Below are positions 1 through 6,486 of a stretch of 7,469 nucleotides of DNA, in pieces (the first letter of the stretch is position 1; each line of letters starts with the position of its first letter). A program made the position numbers and the translations under genes. Source of the DNA: JBBKWG01 sp037968835 (GTDB lineage: Bacteria; Pseudomonadota; Alphaproteobacteria; Rhodobacterales; Rhodobacteraceae); the NCBI GenBank assembly GCA_037968835.1, contig JBBKWG010000280.1:1-7469 (forward strand). Direction: 5' to 3'. The notes beneath the pieces are model-generated. The model saw nothing but the letters and a program-made list of their open reading frames with translations, did not search any database and had not been told where the DNA came from.

Positions 1-459
1 GGCCAGATGTATACCCACGGCACGCCGTTCAGGCGCGCGATCGAAGAAGAACTGCTGGATCCGACCCGCGTCGTCCAGATCGGCATCCGGGGCACGATGT
101 ATGACCGCGAGGATCTCGAATTCGCCAAAAGCGCGGGCGTTCGGGTGATTCCAATCGAAGAAATGTTCGCGCGCGGTATCCCCGATGTGATGGCCGAAGC
201 GCGTGAAATCGTCGGGAACGCGCCGACCTATGTGAGCTATGACATTGATTTCGTCGATCCGGCATTCGCGCCGGGCACCGGAACGCCCGAAGTCGGCGGC
301 CCGAACAGCTTTCAGGCGCTACAAGTGGTGCGCGAGTTGACAGGTCTGAATATCATCGGCGCCGATCTGGTCGAGGTTTCGCCGCCGTTCGATCAAAGCG
401 GCGGCACCGCGTTCCTGGGCGCGTCAATCATGTTCGAGCTTTTGTGCGTGATGGTCTGA
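1..459 (+). CDS. speB: Agmatinase-like ureohydrolase, C-terminal part (5' end outside window)
   Basis: The reading frame is open from base 1 and ends at TGA 457-459, leaving 152 codons, about half of a typical 310-330 residue ureohydrolase. The ATG at 7 is internal: the following THGTPFRRA segment is mid-protein in this family. The arginase/agmatinase metal-binding signature is clear as SYDIDFVDP followed by APGTGTPEVGG, where the aspartates bind the two Mn(II) ions. A downstream GADLVEVSPPFD segment carries the conserved glutamate. Known family chemistry is hydrolysis of a guanidino compound (agmatine, guanidinobutyrate or similar) to an amine plus urea in the cytoplasm. The tail (SGGTAFLGASIMFELLCVMV) differs from the E. 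coli SpeB pattern as I remember it, so the exact substrate is open and the symbol is given by family only. The gene converges on the radical SAM gene with a 27-bp gap. Confidence 0.88.
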   Translation, partial: GQMYTHGTPFRRAIEEELLDPTRVVQIGIRGTMYDREDLEFAKSAGVRVIPIEEMFARGIPDVMAEAREIVGNAPTYVSYDIDFVDPAFAPGTGTPEVGGPNSFQALQVVRELTGLNIIGADLVEVSPPFDQSGGTAFLGASIMFELLCVMV

Positions 460-464
460 GCCAC

Positions 465-492
465 AAACGCCCTTAGGCAAACGCCCCTAGGC
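465..492. repeat. Tandem direct repeat, 2 x 14 bp
   Basis: AAACGCCCTTAGGC (465-478) is followed immediately by AAACGCCCCTAGGC (479-492), with 13 of 14 bases identical. The repeat fills most of the 27-bp gap between the two convergent genes. The second copy supplies the TAG stop (complement of 487-489) of the minus-strand radical SAM gene. Each unit has a short GCC...GGC inverted arm but no T-tract, so it is not a convincing intrinsic terminator. Confidence 0.8.
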
Positions 493-1440
493 CGAACAAC
501 TCGCGCCGCCGAGAACGCAAAATTTGGCACAATGAGGATGGTTGAGGCGCAACGGCCGTTCGGCTTCCGCCAGCGTCGCGCCCAGTTCAAATTCCGCCTC
601 ATAGGGCAATAGTGTGCAGGCGACGACGCCTGGCTTGGCCGCGCCTTTGCGTTTGACCACCATACGCGAGGAAGAACACATAACCGCGTCAGGCGATTTC
701 CCCAGAATATCCCAACACGCCGTGGTGATCTCGGGAACGTCCGCCTGCGCATCCATTTCCGGAAAAAGCACCGTCATTCCAGGGTTTTGCGCGTCTATAT
801 TGAAGTTCTCTCGCGCATAGAGATCGGCGTAACCCTGACGCGACTCCGCCTCGGATTCGTTCCACATCGTGCGCCCCGCGACCGCCATGCGAATATCCGC
901 GTCGCGCAGCCAGCGCATGCCTTCCAGGGTTTTCTCGAACGCACCCTTGCCGCGTTCCTCGTCGTGATACCGGGCCGACCAGTGATCGACCGAAATCCGA
1001 AGCGTCAGCTTATCGCCGTAGGTCTCGCGCAAGTCGCGCAGGCCGGCCAGCACCGATTTGCGCATCATCGGGCGCATGGCATTGCTCAGGATGAGAACCT
1101 CGTAGCCCCGCGCAAGCGAGCGGCGGGTCATTTCGATCATTTCGGGGTTCATGAACGGCTCGCCGCCGGTAAAGGCGATCTCGCGCACGTTCCAGTCCCG
1201 CGCATCAAGCTGGTCAAGATACTCGCTGACCTCGTCCGCCGTGATATAGACCAGCGCGTCATTGGTCGGCGACGACTCGATATAGCAGTTCAGACACTCG
1301 ATATTGCAGAGCGTTCCGGTGTTGAACCAAAGCGTTTCAGGATGCGTCAGCGCGACTTCGGCACGTTCCTCGCCTTTGGCGGTCAGCAACGGATTACTGA
1401 ACTTTCCCAACTCATTGGATTGCTCCGCATTGTCTTTCAT
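487..1440 (-). CDS. Radical SAM protein with C-terminal cysteine-rich (SPASM/twitch-like) region
   Basis: The protein is 317 residues from ATG 1440. The frame is open further upstream (to ATG 1575), but the extra 45 residues look like translated non-coding DNA, and AAGGGA lies 10 nt before ATG 1440, so I chose 1440. The radical SAM cluster motif CxxxCxxC is at C45, C49 and C52 (TLCNIECLNCY), binding the [4Fe-4S] that cleaves S-adenosylmethionine. FTGGEPF (90-96) is the SAM-contacting GGEP motif. Six more cysteines lie at 242, 255, 275, 304, 308 and 315, ending in HPHCAKFCVLGGASC. This implies at least one auxiliary Fe-S cluster, but the spacing does not match the textbook SPASM pattern. I cannot name the substrate. 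No peptide precursor or partner gene lies beside it. The gene is transcribed divergently from zwf. Confidence 0.87.
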   Translation of the reverse strand: MKDNAEQSNELGKFSNPLLTAKGEERAEVALTHPETLWFNTGTLCNIECLNCYIESSPTNDALVYITADEVSEYLDQLDARDWNVREIAFTGGEPFMNPEMIEMTRRSLARGYEVLILSNAMRPMMRKSVLAGLRDLRETYGDKLTLRISVDHWSARYHDEERGKGAFEKTLEGMRWLRDADIRMAVAGRTMWNESEAESRQGYADLYARENFNIDAQNPGMTVLFPEMDAQADVPEITTACWDILGKSPDAVMCSSSRMVVKRKGAAKPGVVACTLLPYEAEFELGATLAEAERPLRLNHPHCAKFCVLGGASCSA

Positions 1441-1533
1441 CAGGTCGCTTTCCCTTCGTTCAGGACTACCTAGAGGTGACCACACGCCGGGGAAAGGCGT
1501 TGCTGCCCCGCGTGACGGACTTGTGATGTGGTT

Positions 1534-1539
1534 TTGACA
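1534..1539 (+). promoter_or_regulatory. Possible -35 element (TTGACA) upstream of zwf
   Basis: A perfect TTGACA lies 90 bp upstream of the zwf start. No good -10 hexamer sits at 16-18 bp: position 1557 onward reads CAGAGG, and TATATC at 1564 is 24 bp away. It may be chance or may need an activator. The palindrome GAACGTTC (1550-1557) lies between the two. Confidence 0.25.
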
Positions 1540-1582
1540 TACTGGACGCGAACGTTCAGAGGTTATATCGCGCACCGAAGCA

Positions 1583-1602
1583 CATTGTTAGCGATAACAT
1601 TG
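1583..1602. promoter_or_regulatory. LacI-family-type operator candidate upstream of zwf
   Basis: The core TGTTAGCGATAACA (1586-1599) has perfect TGTTA/TAACA arms around a central CG. Over 20 bp, 8 of 10 arm positions are symmetric. Even-length palindromes with a central CG and TGTTA-type arms are typical of LacI/GalR-family sites. LacI-family regulators of central carbon genes, such as PckR of rhizobia, are known in alphaproteobacteria. The site lies 30 bp before the zwf start, where bound protein would block initiation or elongation. Which regulator binds is inference; no regulator gene is in the window. Confidence 0.55.
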
Positions 1603-1616
1603 CCGGTGCGATTGTC

Positions 1617-1625
1617 AGGAGGTGA
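1617..1625 (+). promoter_or_regulatory. Strong Shine-Dalgarno sequence of zwf
   Basis: AGGAGGTGA is a full-length match to the 16S anti-Shine-Dalgarno tail. The GGAGG core ends 7 nt before ATG 1630. It decides the start: the in-frame ATG 34 codons upstream (1528) has no such site and would run through the operator. Confidence 0.9.
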
Positions 1626-1629
1626 CAAG

Positions 1630-3084
1630 ATGGTTTCGCGCGTCATACCAGTTGAGTCCTTCGATCTTGTCATATTCGGAGGCACCGGAGATCTGGCCCG
1701 CCGCAAGATCCTGCCGGGGCTGTTTCGCCGGTTTCGATCGGGACAGATGCCGGACGATGCCCGCATTGTCGGCGCGGCCCGCTCCGATCATGACGACGCC
1801 GGCTATCGGCGCGAAATCAAGAAAGCTCTTGAGGAATTCGTTCCCGCAGATGCCCGTCCCGCCAAGGATGTGAAGGCTTTTCTCGACCGTCTGCAATACG
1901 TTGCCATCGACGCGACGGGGACCGACGGTTGGGCGGCGCTGAAGAAACTGATGCGCAAGGACGTCATTCAGGCGTTCTACTTTTCCGTCGCGCCAAGCCT
2001 GTTCGGCCCGCTCGCGGAACGTCTGCACCAGCACAAGATCGCTGCGCCCGACGCGCGGATCGTGGTCGAAAAGCCGTTCGGACGCGATCTGGAAAGCGCG
2101 CGTGAACTCAACAAGACGTTGCGGGACCATTTCGACGAATGCCAGATTTACCGGATCGACCATTATCTGGGCAAGGAAACCGTCCAGAACCTGATGGTGG
2201 TCCGCTTCGGCAACGTCCTGTTCGAACCGCTCTGGAACGCCCAATACGTCGATCACGTCCAGATCACCGTTGCCGAAACTGTCGGCGTGAACGGACGCGG
2301 CGCCTATTACGACAAGTCGGGCGCGATGCGCGATATGGTGCAAAACCACCTGATGCAACTTTTGTGCCTGATCGCCATGGAGCCGCCCAGCCAGTTCGAT
2401 CCCGATGCGGTGCGCGACGAAAAGCTCAAGGTCATCCGGGCGCTGGAACCGGTGGAACGCGACGACATCGTGCGCGGGCAATACGAATCGTCCGAGGACG
2501 GCGAAAGCTACGTCGAACAGGTCGACGACCCCGCCAGCGTCACCGAATCGTTCATCGCGTTGAAGATCAGGGTCTCGAACTGGCGCTGGGCCGGCGTCCC
2601 GTTCTATCTGCGCACGGGCAAGAAACTGAAAGCGCGCCAGTCCGAAATCGCCATCGTCTTCAAGGACGCGCCGCACTCGATCTTCGGTCAGGAACTGGGC
2701 CGCCACCGCAACATCCTCGTGATCCGGCTTCAGCCGAACGAGGGGATCACGCTGGGCGTCACCATCAAGGAACCCGGACCCGGCGGCATGCGGCTGGTCG
2801 ATGTCCCGCTCGACATGACGTTCAAGGACGCGCTCGGACCCGATGCCGACGATGTGCCGGACGCCTACGAGCGCCTGATAATGGACGTGATCCGCGGCAA
2901 CCAGACCCTGTTCATGCGCGGCGACGAGGTCGAAGCGGCCTGGGCCTGGAGCGATCCGATCATCGAAGGCTGGCAGTCGCGCGGCGACAAGCCGAAGAAA
3001 TACGATGCAGGCTCGACCGGGCCGGAAGATGCGGCGATGATGATGCATCGCGAAGGTCGCAAATGGCGGGAGATCAAGTCGTGA
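1630..3084 (+). CDS. zwf: Glucose-6-phosphate 1-dehydrogenase
   Basis: This is a complete 484-residue protein, the normal size for bacterial G6PD. It oxidises glucose 6-phosphate to 6-phosphoglucono-1,5-lactone with NAD(P)+ in the cytoplasm, the entry step of the Entner-Doudoroff and oxidative pentose phosphate routes. The nucleotide-binding GGTGDLA is at 17-23 and EKP at 147-149. The active-site signature RIDHYLGKE is at 175-183, with His178 and the second catalytic His at 240 (QNHLMQ). These numbers coincide with the classical Leuconostoc enzyme. The start is fixed by AGGAGGTGA at 1617-1625. It is the first gene of zwf-pgl-pgi, and its TGA overlaps the pgl GTG start as GTGA, implying translational coupling. 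A LacI-type operator candidate lies just upstream. Cofactor preference cannot be read from the motifs with confidence. Confidence 0.98.
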   Translation: MVSRVIPVESFDLVIFGGTGDLARRKILPGLFRRFRSGQMPDDARIVGAARSDHDDAGYRREIKKALEEFVPADARPAKDVKAFLDRLQYVAIDATGTDGWAALKKLMRKDVIQAFYFSVAPSLFGPLAERLHQHKIAAPDARIVVEKPFGRDLESARELNKTLRDHFDECQIYRIDHYLGKETVQNLMVVRFGNVLFEPLWNAQYVDHVQITVAETVGVNGRGAYYDKSGAMRDMVQNHLMQLLCLIAMEPPSQFDPDAVRDEKLKVIRALEPVERDDIVRGQYESSEDGESYVEQVDDPASVTESFIALKIRVSNWRWAGVPFYLRTGKKLKARQSEIAIVFKDAPHSIFGQELGRHRNILVIRLQPNEGITLGVTIKEPGPGGMRLVDVPLDMTFKDALGPDADDVPDAYERLIMDVIRGNQTLFMRGDEVEAAWAWSDPIIEGWQSRGDKPKKYDAGSTGPEDAAMMMHREGRKWREIKS

Positions 3085-3752
3085 ACCTGATCGAATATCC
3101 TGACAAGGAAATGATGTTCATGGCCGTGGCGAACCAGATCGCCGGCGAATTGCGCGCCGGGCTGAAATCGCACGACCGCGTGACATTTGCGGTGCCGGGC
3201 GGGACCACGCCGGGTCCGATCTTCCATGACCTCAGCGGCGTCGATCTGGACTGGGGCCGGGTCAATGTGATGCTGACCGACGAACGCTGGGTTCCCCAAA
3301 CCCACGCCCGCTCGAACACGCGCCTGATCCGCGAACTGCTGCTGACCGACCGTGCGGCGGGGGCAGTCTATGTCCCGCTCTATGCGAAAGCCGACCGGCC
3401 CGAGGACGTCATCGACGATCTCGCCGAAGCGGTGCGGCGCGAATTGCCGATCACGGTTCTGCTGCTGGGAATGGGCGCGGATATGCACACCGCCTCGCTG
3501 TTTCCCGGTGCTGATCGGCTTGACGATGCGCTCGCCGACGATGCGCCGCCGCTGATGGCGATGCGCGCTCCGGGTGCGGACGAGCCGCGCATCACGCTGA
3601 CTGCGCCGGTGTTGCAGGGCGCGATGACGACCCATGTCGTGATCACCGGCACCGACAAGCGCGCAGCCCTCGAGCGGGCCGAGACGCTCACGATTGCCGA
3701 AGCGCCGATCCAATTGGTGCTGGACGAAGCAACGGTGCACTGGGCCGAATAA
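3081..3752 (+). CDS. pgl: 6-phosphogluconolactonase
   Basis: The protein has 223 residues and starts at GTG 3081, which overlaps the zwf stop in GTGA. GGGAG at 3068-3072 gives an 8-nt spacing. The frame is open far upstream inside zwf, but that part is an out-of-frame shadow of zwf. The enzyme hydrolyses 6-phosphogluconolactone, the Zwf product, to 6-phosphogluconate. Family motifs seen are VPGGTTP (38-44), TDERWVP (66-72) with H75 and SN78-79 following, and LLGMGADMHTASLFPG (128-143), whose His136 is the expected catalytic residue. The usual GMGxDGH is here GMGADMH, a mild variant that keeps Asp and His. The length is slightly short of the 230-250 usual for DevB-type enzymes. Its stop codon overlaps the pgi Shine-Dalgarno sequence. 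Confidence 0.95.
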   Translation: MNLIEYPDKEMMFMAVANQIAGELRAGLKSHDRVTFAVPGGTTPGPIFHDLSGVDLDWGRVNVMLTDERWVPQTHARSNTRLIRELLLTDRAAGAVYVPLYAKADRPEDVIDDLAEAVRRELPITVLLLGMGADMHTASLFPGADRLDDALADDAPPLMAMRAPGADEPRITLTAPVLQGAMTTHVVITGTDKRAALERAETLTIAEAPIQLVLDEATVHWAE

Positions 3753-3756
3753 GGAG
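3751..3756 (+). promoter_or_regulatory. Shine-Dalgarno sequence of pgi, overlapping the pgl stop
   Basis: AAGGAG begins inside the pgl TAA (3750-3752) and ends 6 nt before ATG 3763. It selects this start over the in-frame ATG 3694, which lies within pgl, and indicates coupled translation. Confidence 0.85.
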
Positions 3757-3762
3757 CGAACA

Positions 3763-5367
<1,605 letters not shown>

Positions 5368-5378
5368 ATCACGAATAG

Positions 5379-5415
5379 AAAAGGGCCGCCGCCAATTTGG
5401 CGCGGCCCCCTTTTT
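5379..5415. terminator. Intrinsic terminator after pgi, probably bidirectional
   Basis: GGGCCGC (5383-5389) pairs with GCGGCCC (5402-5408). An inner GCC/GGC extension (5391-5393 with 5399-5401) and one bulged C close a 5-nt AATTT loop. CC and TTTTT (5411-5415) follow on the plus strand. AAAA (5379-5382) precedes the stem, giving a U-run on the minus strand. It lies 11 nt after the pgi stop and 17 nt from the stop of the convergent IalB-like gene. Confidence 0.9.
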
Positions 5416-5432
5416 GTCGATAATCGCCCGGC

Positions 5433-6083
5433 TTATTCGGCGTTGGCTGCAATCACCGCATTCCAGCCAGCGGTGAATCCCGCGAGCGAAATCGTCAGAT
5501 CGACTGTGTCATTTGGGGCGGCAGCCGGAACCAACGTCACCGTTGCTTTCGTTCCGCGCTTGAACGAGTCGATTTCGGCACCGGTGAAACCAAGCCGCGC
5601 AAAGCAGCCAATGCGGCTGCAAAAGCTGTAGGGATAGCGTTTGGGGTCGGCGGCATCGACGGCAAGCCGCAATTGCGCGGTCAGCAAGGTTTCCAGAGGT
5701 GTGACGACGGTTGCCCCTGCGGCGGCCTCCTGGCCCTCGGGCAGATTGAACAGGTTGATCTCGGCGACCGAATTGCCCTGGGGATCGTTCAGAAGCTGGT
5801 AAAGCTGGCACGGGTCCTTGCCGTCCTCGGTCTTGACGCAGCGCATCTGCCAATCGCTGAATTCCTCGGCGATATAAGTCTGGCCGACCTGGGTCTCGCC
5901 GCTTTCCGTCGTGCCAAGCGACAATTCGCCCGGTGCCGGGTCGTTGCCGTCGGCGGCGGTGTCGGCTGGCGCTTCGGTTGGTGTTTCCGTCGGCGTCTCT
6001 GTCGGGGTATCGCTTTGGGCGCCGGCACTGAGCGGCAGCGCGATCAGAAGCGTCAGCAGAAATATCCGCAATGTCGTAACCAT
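5433..6083 (-). CDS. Invasion-associated locus B (IalB)-family secreted protein
   Basis: The protein has 216 residues from ATG 6083. Two further in-frame ATGs lie upstream (6095, 6122), but only 6083 has a good Shine-Dalgarno sequence (GAGGAA, 6-nt spacing from GAGG) and puts the signal peptide at the very N-terminus. Residues 1-23 form a signal peptide (hydrophobic LRIFLLTLLIALPLSAGA) with likely cleavage after AGA. A threonine/proline/glutamate linker with TPTE three times (26-37) and an acidic Ala/Asp-rich stretch (38-52) follow. The folded part (about 65-216) has the IalB pattern: W79 and C82/C92 near its start, then FCSRIGCFARLGF with C155/C160, then a closing ISLAGF. The four cysteines suggest two disulfides in the periplasm. 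The family name comes from Bartonella; homologues are widespread in free-living alphaproteobacteria and their molecular function is poorly known. The gene converges on pgi. Confidence 0.85.
   Translation of the reverse strand: MVTTLRIFLLTLLIALPLSAGAQSDTPTETPTETPTEAPADTAADGNDPAPGELSLGTTESGETQVGQTYIAEEFSDWQMRCVKTEDGKDPCQLYQLLNDPQGNSVAEINLFNLPEGQEAAAGATVVTPLETLLTAQLRLAVDAADPKRYPYSFCSRIGCFARLGFTGAEIDSFKRGTKATVTLVPAAAPNDTVDLTISLAGFTAGWNAVIAANAE
5973..6008 (-). repeat. TPTE x3 coding repeat in the IalB-like protein
   Basis: Three 12-bp units encode TPTE (residues 26-37), followed by a degenerate fourth, APAD. Codons differ between units (ccg/ccg/cca; aca gag, acg gaa, acc gaa), so this is an old or protein-level repeat rather than a recent slippage product. 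Confidence 0.8.
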
Positions 6084-6121
6084 GATGTTCCTCATAGGGT
6101 AATCGAAAGATTTCGCCCGCA

Positions 6122-6148
6122 ATTATCATGGACTTGAGCGGGTGTCAG
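6122..6148 (-). promoter_or_regulatory. Candidate promoter of the IalB-like gene
   Basis: On the minus strand CTGACA (complement of 6143-6148) and GATAAT (complement of 6122-6127) each match the sigma-70 consensus at 5 of 6 positions. The 15-bp spacer is short. Transcription would start near 6115, about 30 nt before the ATG. Confidence 0.4.
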
Positions 6149-6189
6149 GGGACAATGCGGGCATCCGCGAGAAGTTGCGTGCTCCTGAA

Positions 6190-6258
6190 ATGAAAAGGGC
6201 CCCAAGGGGCCCATTTCGAATTCGCTTCTCCCTGCCGGACTGGCCGACTTATTAATTT
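6190..6258 (-). ncRNA. Possible short RNA (about 65-70 nt), minus strand
   Basis: This is inferred from a promoter candidate (6265-6293) placed directly upstream of the terminator hairpin at 6192-6217. The body has no convincing ORF. It is equally possible that this is an attenuated leader of the IalB-like gene. The ends are approximate. Confidence 0.25.
6192..6217 (-). terminator. Intrinsic terminator, minus-strand orientation, without an obvious gene
   Basis: GGGCCCC (6197-6203), AA, GGGGCCC (6206-6212) form a perfect inverted repeat, realistically a 6-bp stem with a CAAG/CTTG loop. On the minus strand it is followed by TTTTCATTTC, a fair U-tract; the plus strand has only ATTTC. Flanking GAAA/TTTC can extend the stem. 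No minus-strand protein gene ends here, so it may end a small RNA, insulate the IalB-like gene, or act in its leader. Confidence 0.65.
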
Positions 6259-6264
6259 GGACGA

Positions 6265-6293
6265 AAGCTACGGTGTGTGAGTGCAGTCGTCAA
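6265..6293 (-). promoter_or_regulatory. Candidate minus-strand promoter TTGACG-N17-TAGCTT
   Basis: TTGACG (complement of 6288-6293) is the preferred alphaproteobacterial -35. Exactly 17 bp separate it from TAGCTT (complement of 6265-6270), a weak -10 with 3 of 6 consensus bases. Initiation would fall near 6258. Confidence 0.35.
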
Positions 6294-6330
6294 CAGTGAA
6301 ATTATCACATTTTTTCAAAGCGTCAGGATG

Positions 6331-6358
6331 AAAAAATGCCGCACCAGTGCGGTGCGGC
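6331..6358 (-). terminator. Strong intrinsic terminator, minus-strand orientation
   Basis: GCCGCACC (6338-6345) and GGTGCGGC (6351-6358) form a perfect 8-bp GC-rich stem with a 5-nt loop. On the minus strand the stem is followed by ATTTTTTC (complement of 6330-6337). There is no U-tract on the plus strand. It does not follow any minus-strand protein gene, so it most likely ends a small RNA or antisense transcript coming from the start of the HerA-like gene. Confidence 0.75.
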
Positions 6359-6381
6359 CAGTCGACAGGGAGGAAGTGTCC

Positions 6382-6426
6382 GCCACCATCCAACAAAGTG
6401 GCGGCGACGAACCGGTTCATGGTGGC
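6382..6426. repeat. Inverted repeat GCCACCAT / ATGGTGGC with a nested competing hairpin
   Basis: GCCACCAT (6382-6389) and ATGGTGGC (6419-6426) are perfect 8-bp arms. The left arm also takes part in CCGCCAC (6380-6386) / GTGGCGG (6398-6404), so the two foldings exclude each other. The loop contains the 10-bp palindrome GAACCGGTTC (6409-6418). Confidence 0.6.
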
Positions 6427-6450
6427 ACAATAAGGTTAACAGGTTATTCT
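6422..6450 (+). promoter_or_regulatory. Candidate promoter of the HerA-like gene
   Basis: GTGGCA (6422-6427) and TATTCT (6445-6450) each match sigma-70 consensus at 4 of 6 positions with a 17-bp spacer. The start would be near 6457, giving a 5' leader of about 30 nt. Confidence 0.3.
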
Positions 6451-6486
6451 CGCCCGAATGGCGACGGACAGCGGGGACACTTTCAC

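Larger units (their letters stand above)
6331..6440 (-). ncRNA. Candidate small regulatory RNA, antisense to the HerA-like leader
   Basis: Read on the minus strand, the order is a 5' hairpin (CCGCCAC/GTGGCGG, 7 bp, 11-nt loop, 6404-6380), an unpaired linker containing CTTCCTCCC (complement of 6368-6376), then the strong terminator hairpin with a U6 tract. A C/U-rich anti-Shine-Dalgarno segment between two hairpins is a known plan of alphaproteobacterial small RNAs. The promoter is not clear: CTGTCC-N17-AATAAC just upstream is weak. The 5' end is approximate. Confidence 0.35.
6084..6486. other. 403-bp non-coding region between divergent IalB-like and HerA-like genes
   Basis: No convincing protein gene is present. 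The region holds the IalB-like promoter candidate, two hairpins with U-runs on the minus strand (6192-6217 and 6331-6358), a minus-strand promoter candidate between them (6265-6293), an AT-rich stretch (6251-6260, 6299-6316), and overlapping inverted repeats at 6380-6426 just upstream of the HerA-like gene. This is more structure than two divergent promoters need. Confidence 0.7.

Noticed and set aside
787..1473. 228-codon plus-strand open frame opposite the radical SAM gene
   Set aside because: The minus strand carries the CxxxCxxC and GGEP motifs. The plus-strand frame has no recognisable features.
1441..1575. 45-residue N-terminal extension of the radical SAM protein
   Set aside because: It would cover the divergent promoter region, has no ribosome site, and its sequence is not protein-like.
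1615..3048. 477-codon minus-strand open frame opposite zwf
   Set aside because: It is antisense to an unmistakable G6PD gene, shows no domain motifs, and arises from GC-rich codon bias.
2139..3080. Long open frame upstream of pgl, inside zwf
   Set aside because: It is a +1-type shadow of zwf, Arg/Pro-rich and unlike any family. The pgl domain begins right after GTG 3081.
6296..6315. GTGA...TCAC stem followed by a T-run on the plus strand, as a possible terminator
   Set aside because: The stem is only 4 bp and AT-rich at its base, and no plus-strand gene lies upstream to be terminated.
6268..6420. 50-codon minus-strand ORF starting MNRFVAATLL in the non-coding region
   Set aside because: It has no Shine-Dalgarno sequence and reads straight through the strong terminator hairpin at 6331-6358. 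Its composition looks like translated non-coding DNA.
6328..6486. N-terminal extension of the HerA-like gene from ATG 6328 or GTG 6376
   Set aside because: The frame is open, but the extension covers hairpins, resembles no family N-terminus, and the GGAGG at 6369 sits only 2 nt from GTG 6376. GTG 6487 fits the family start.
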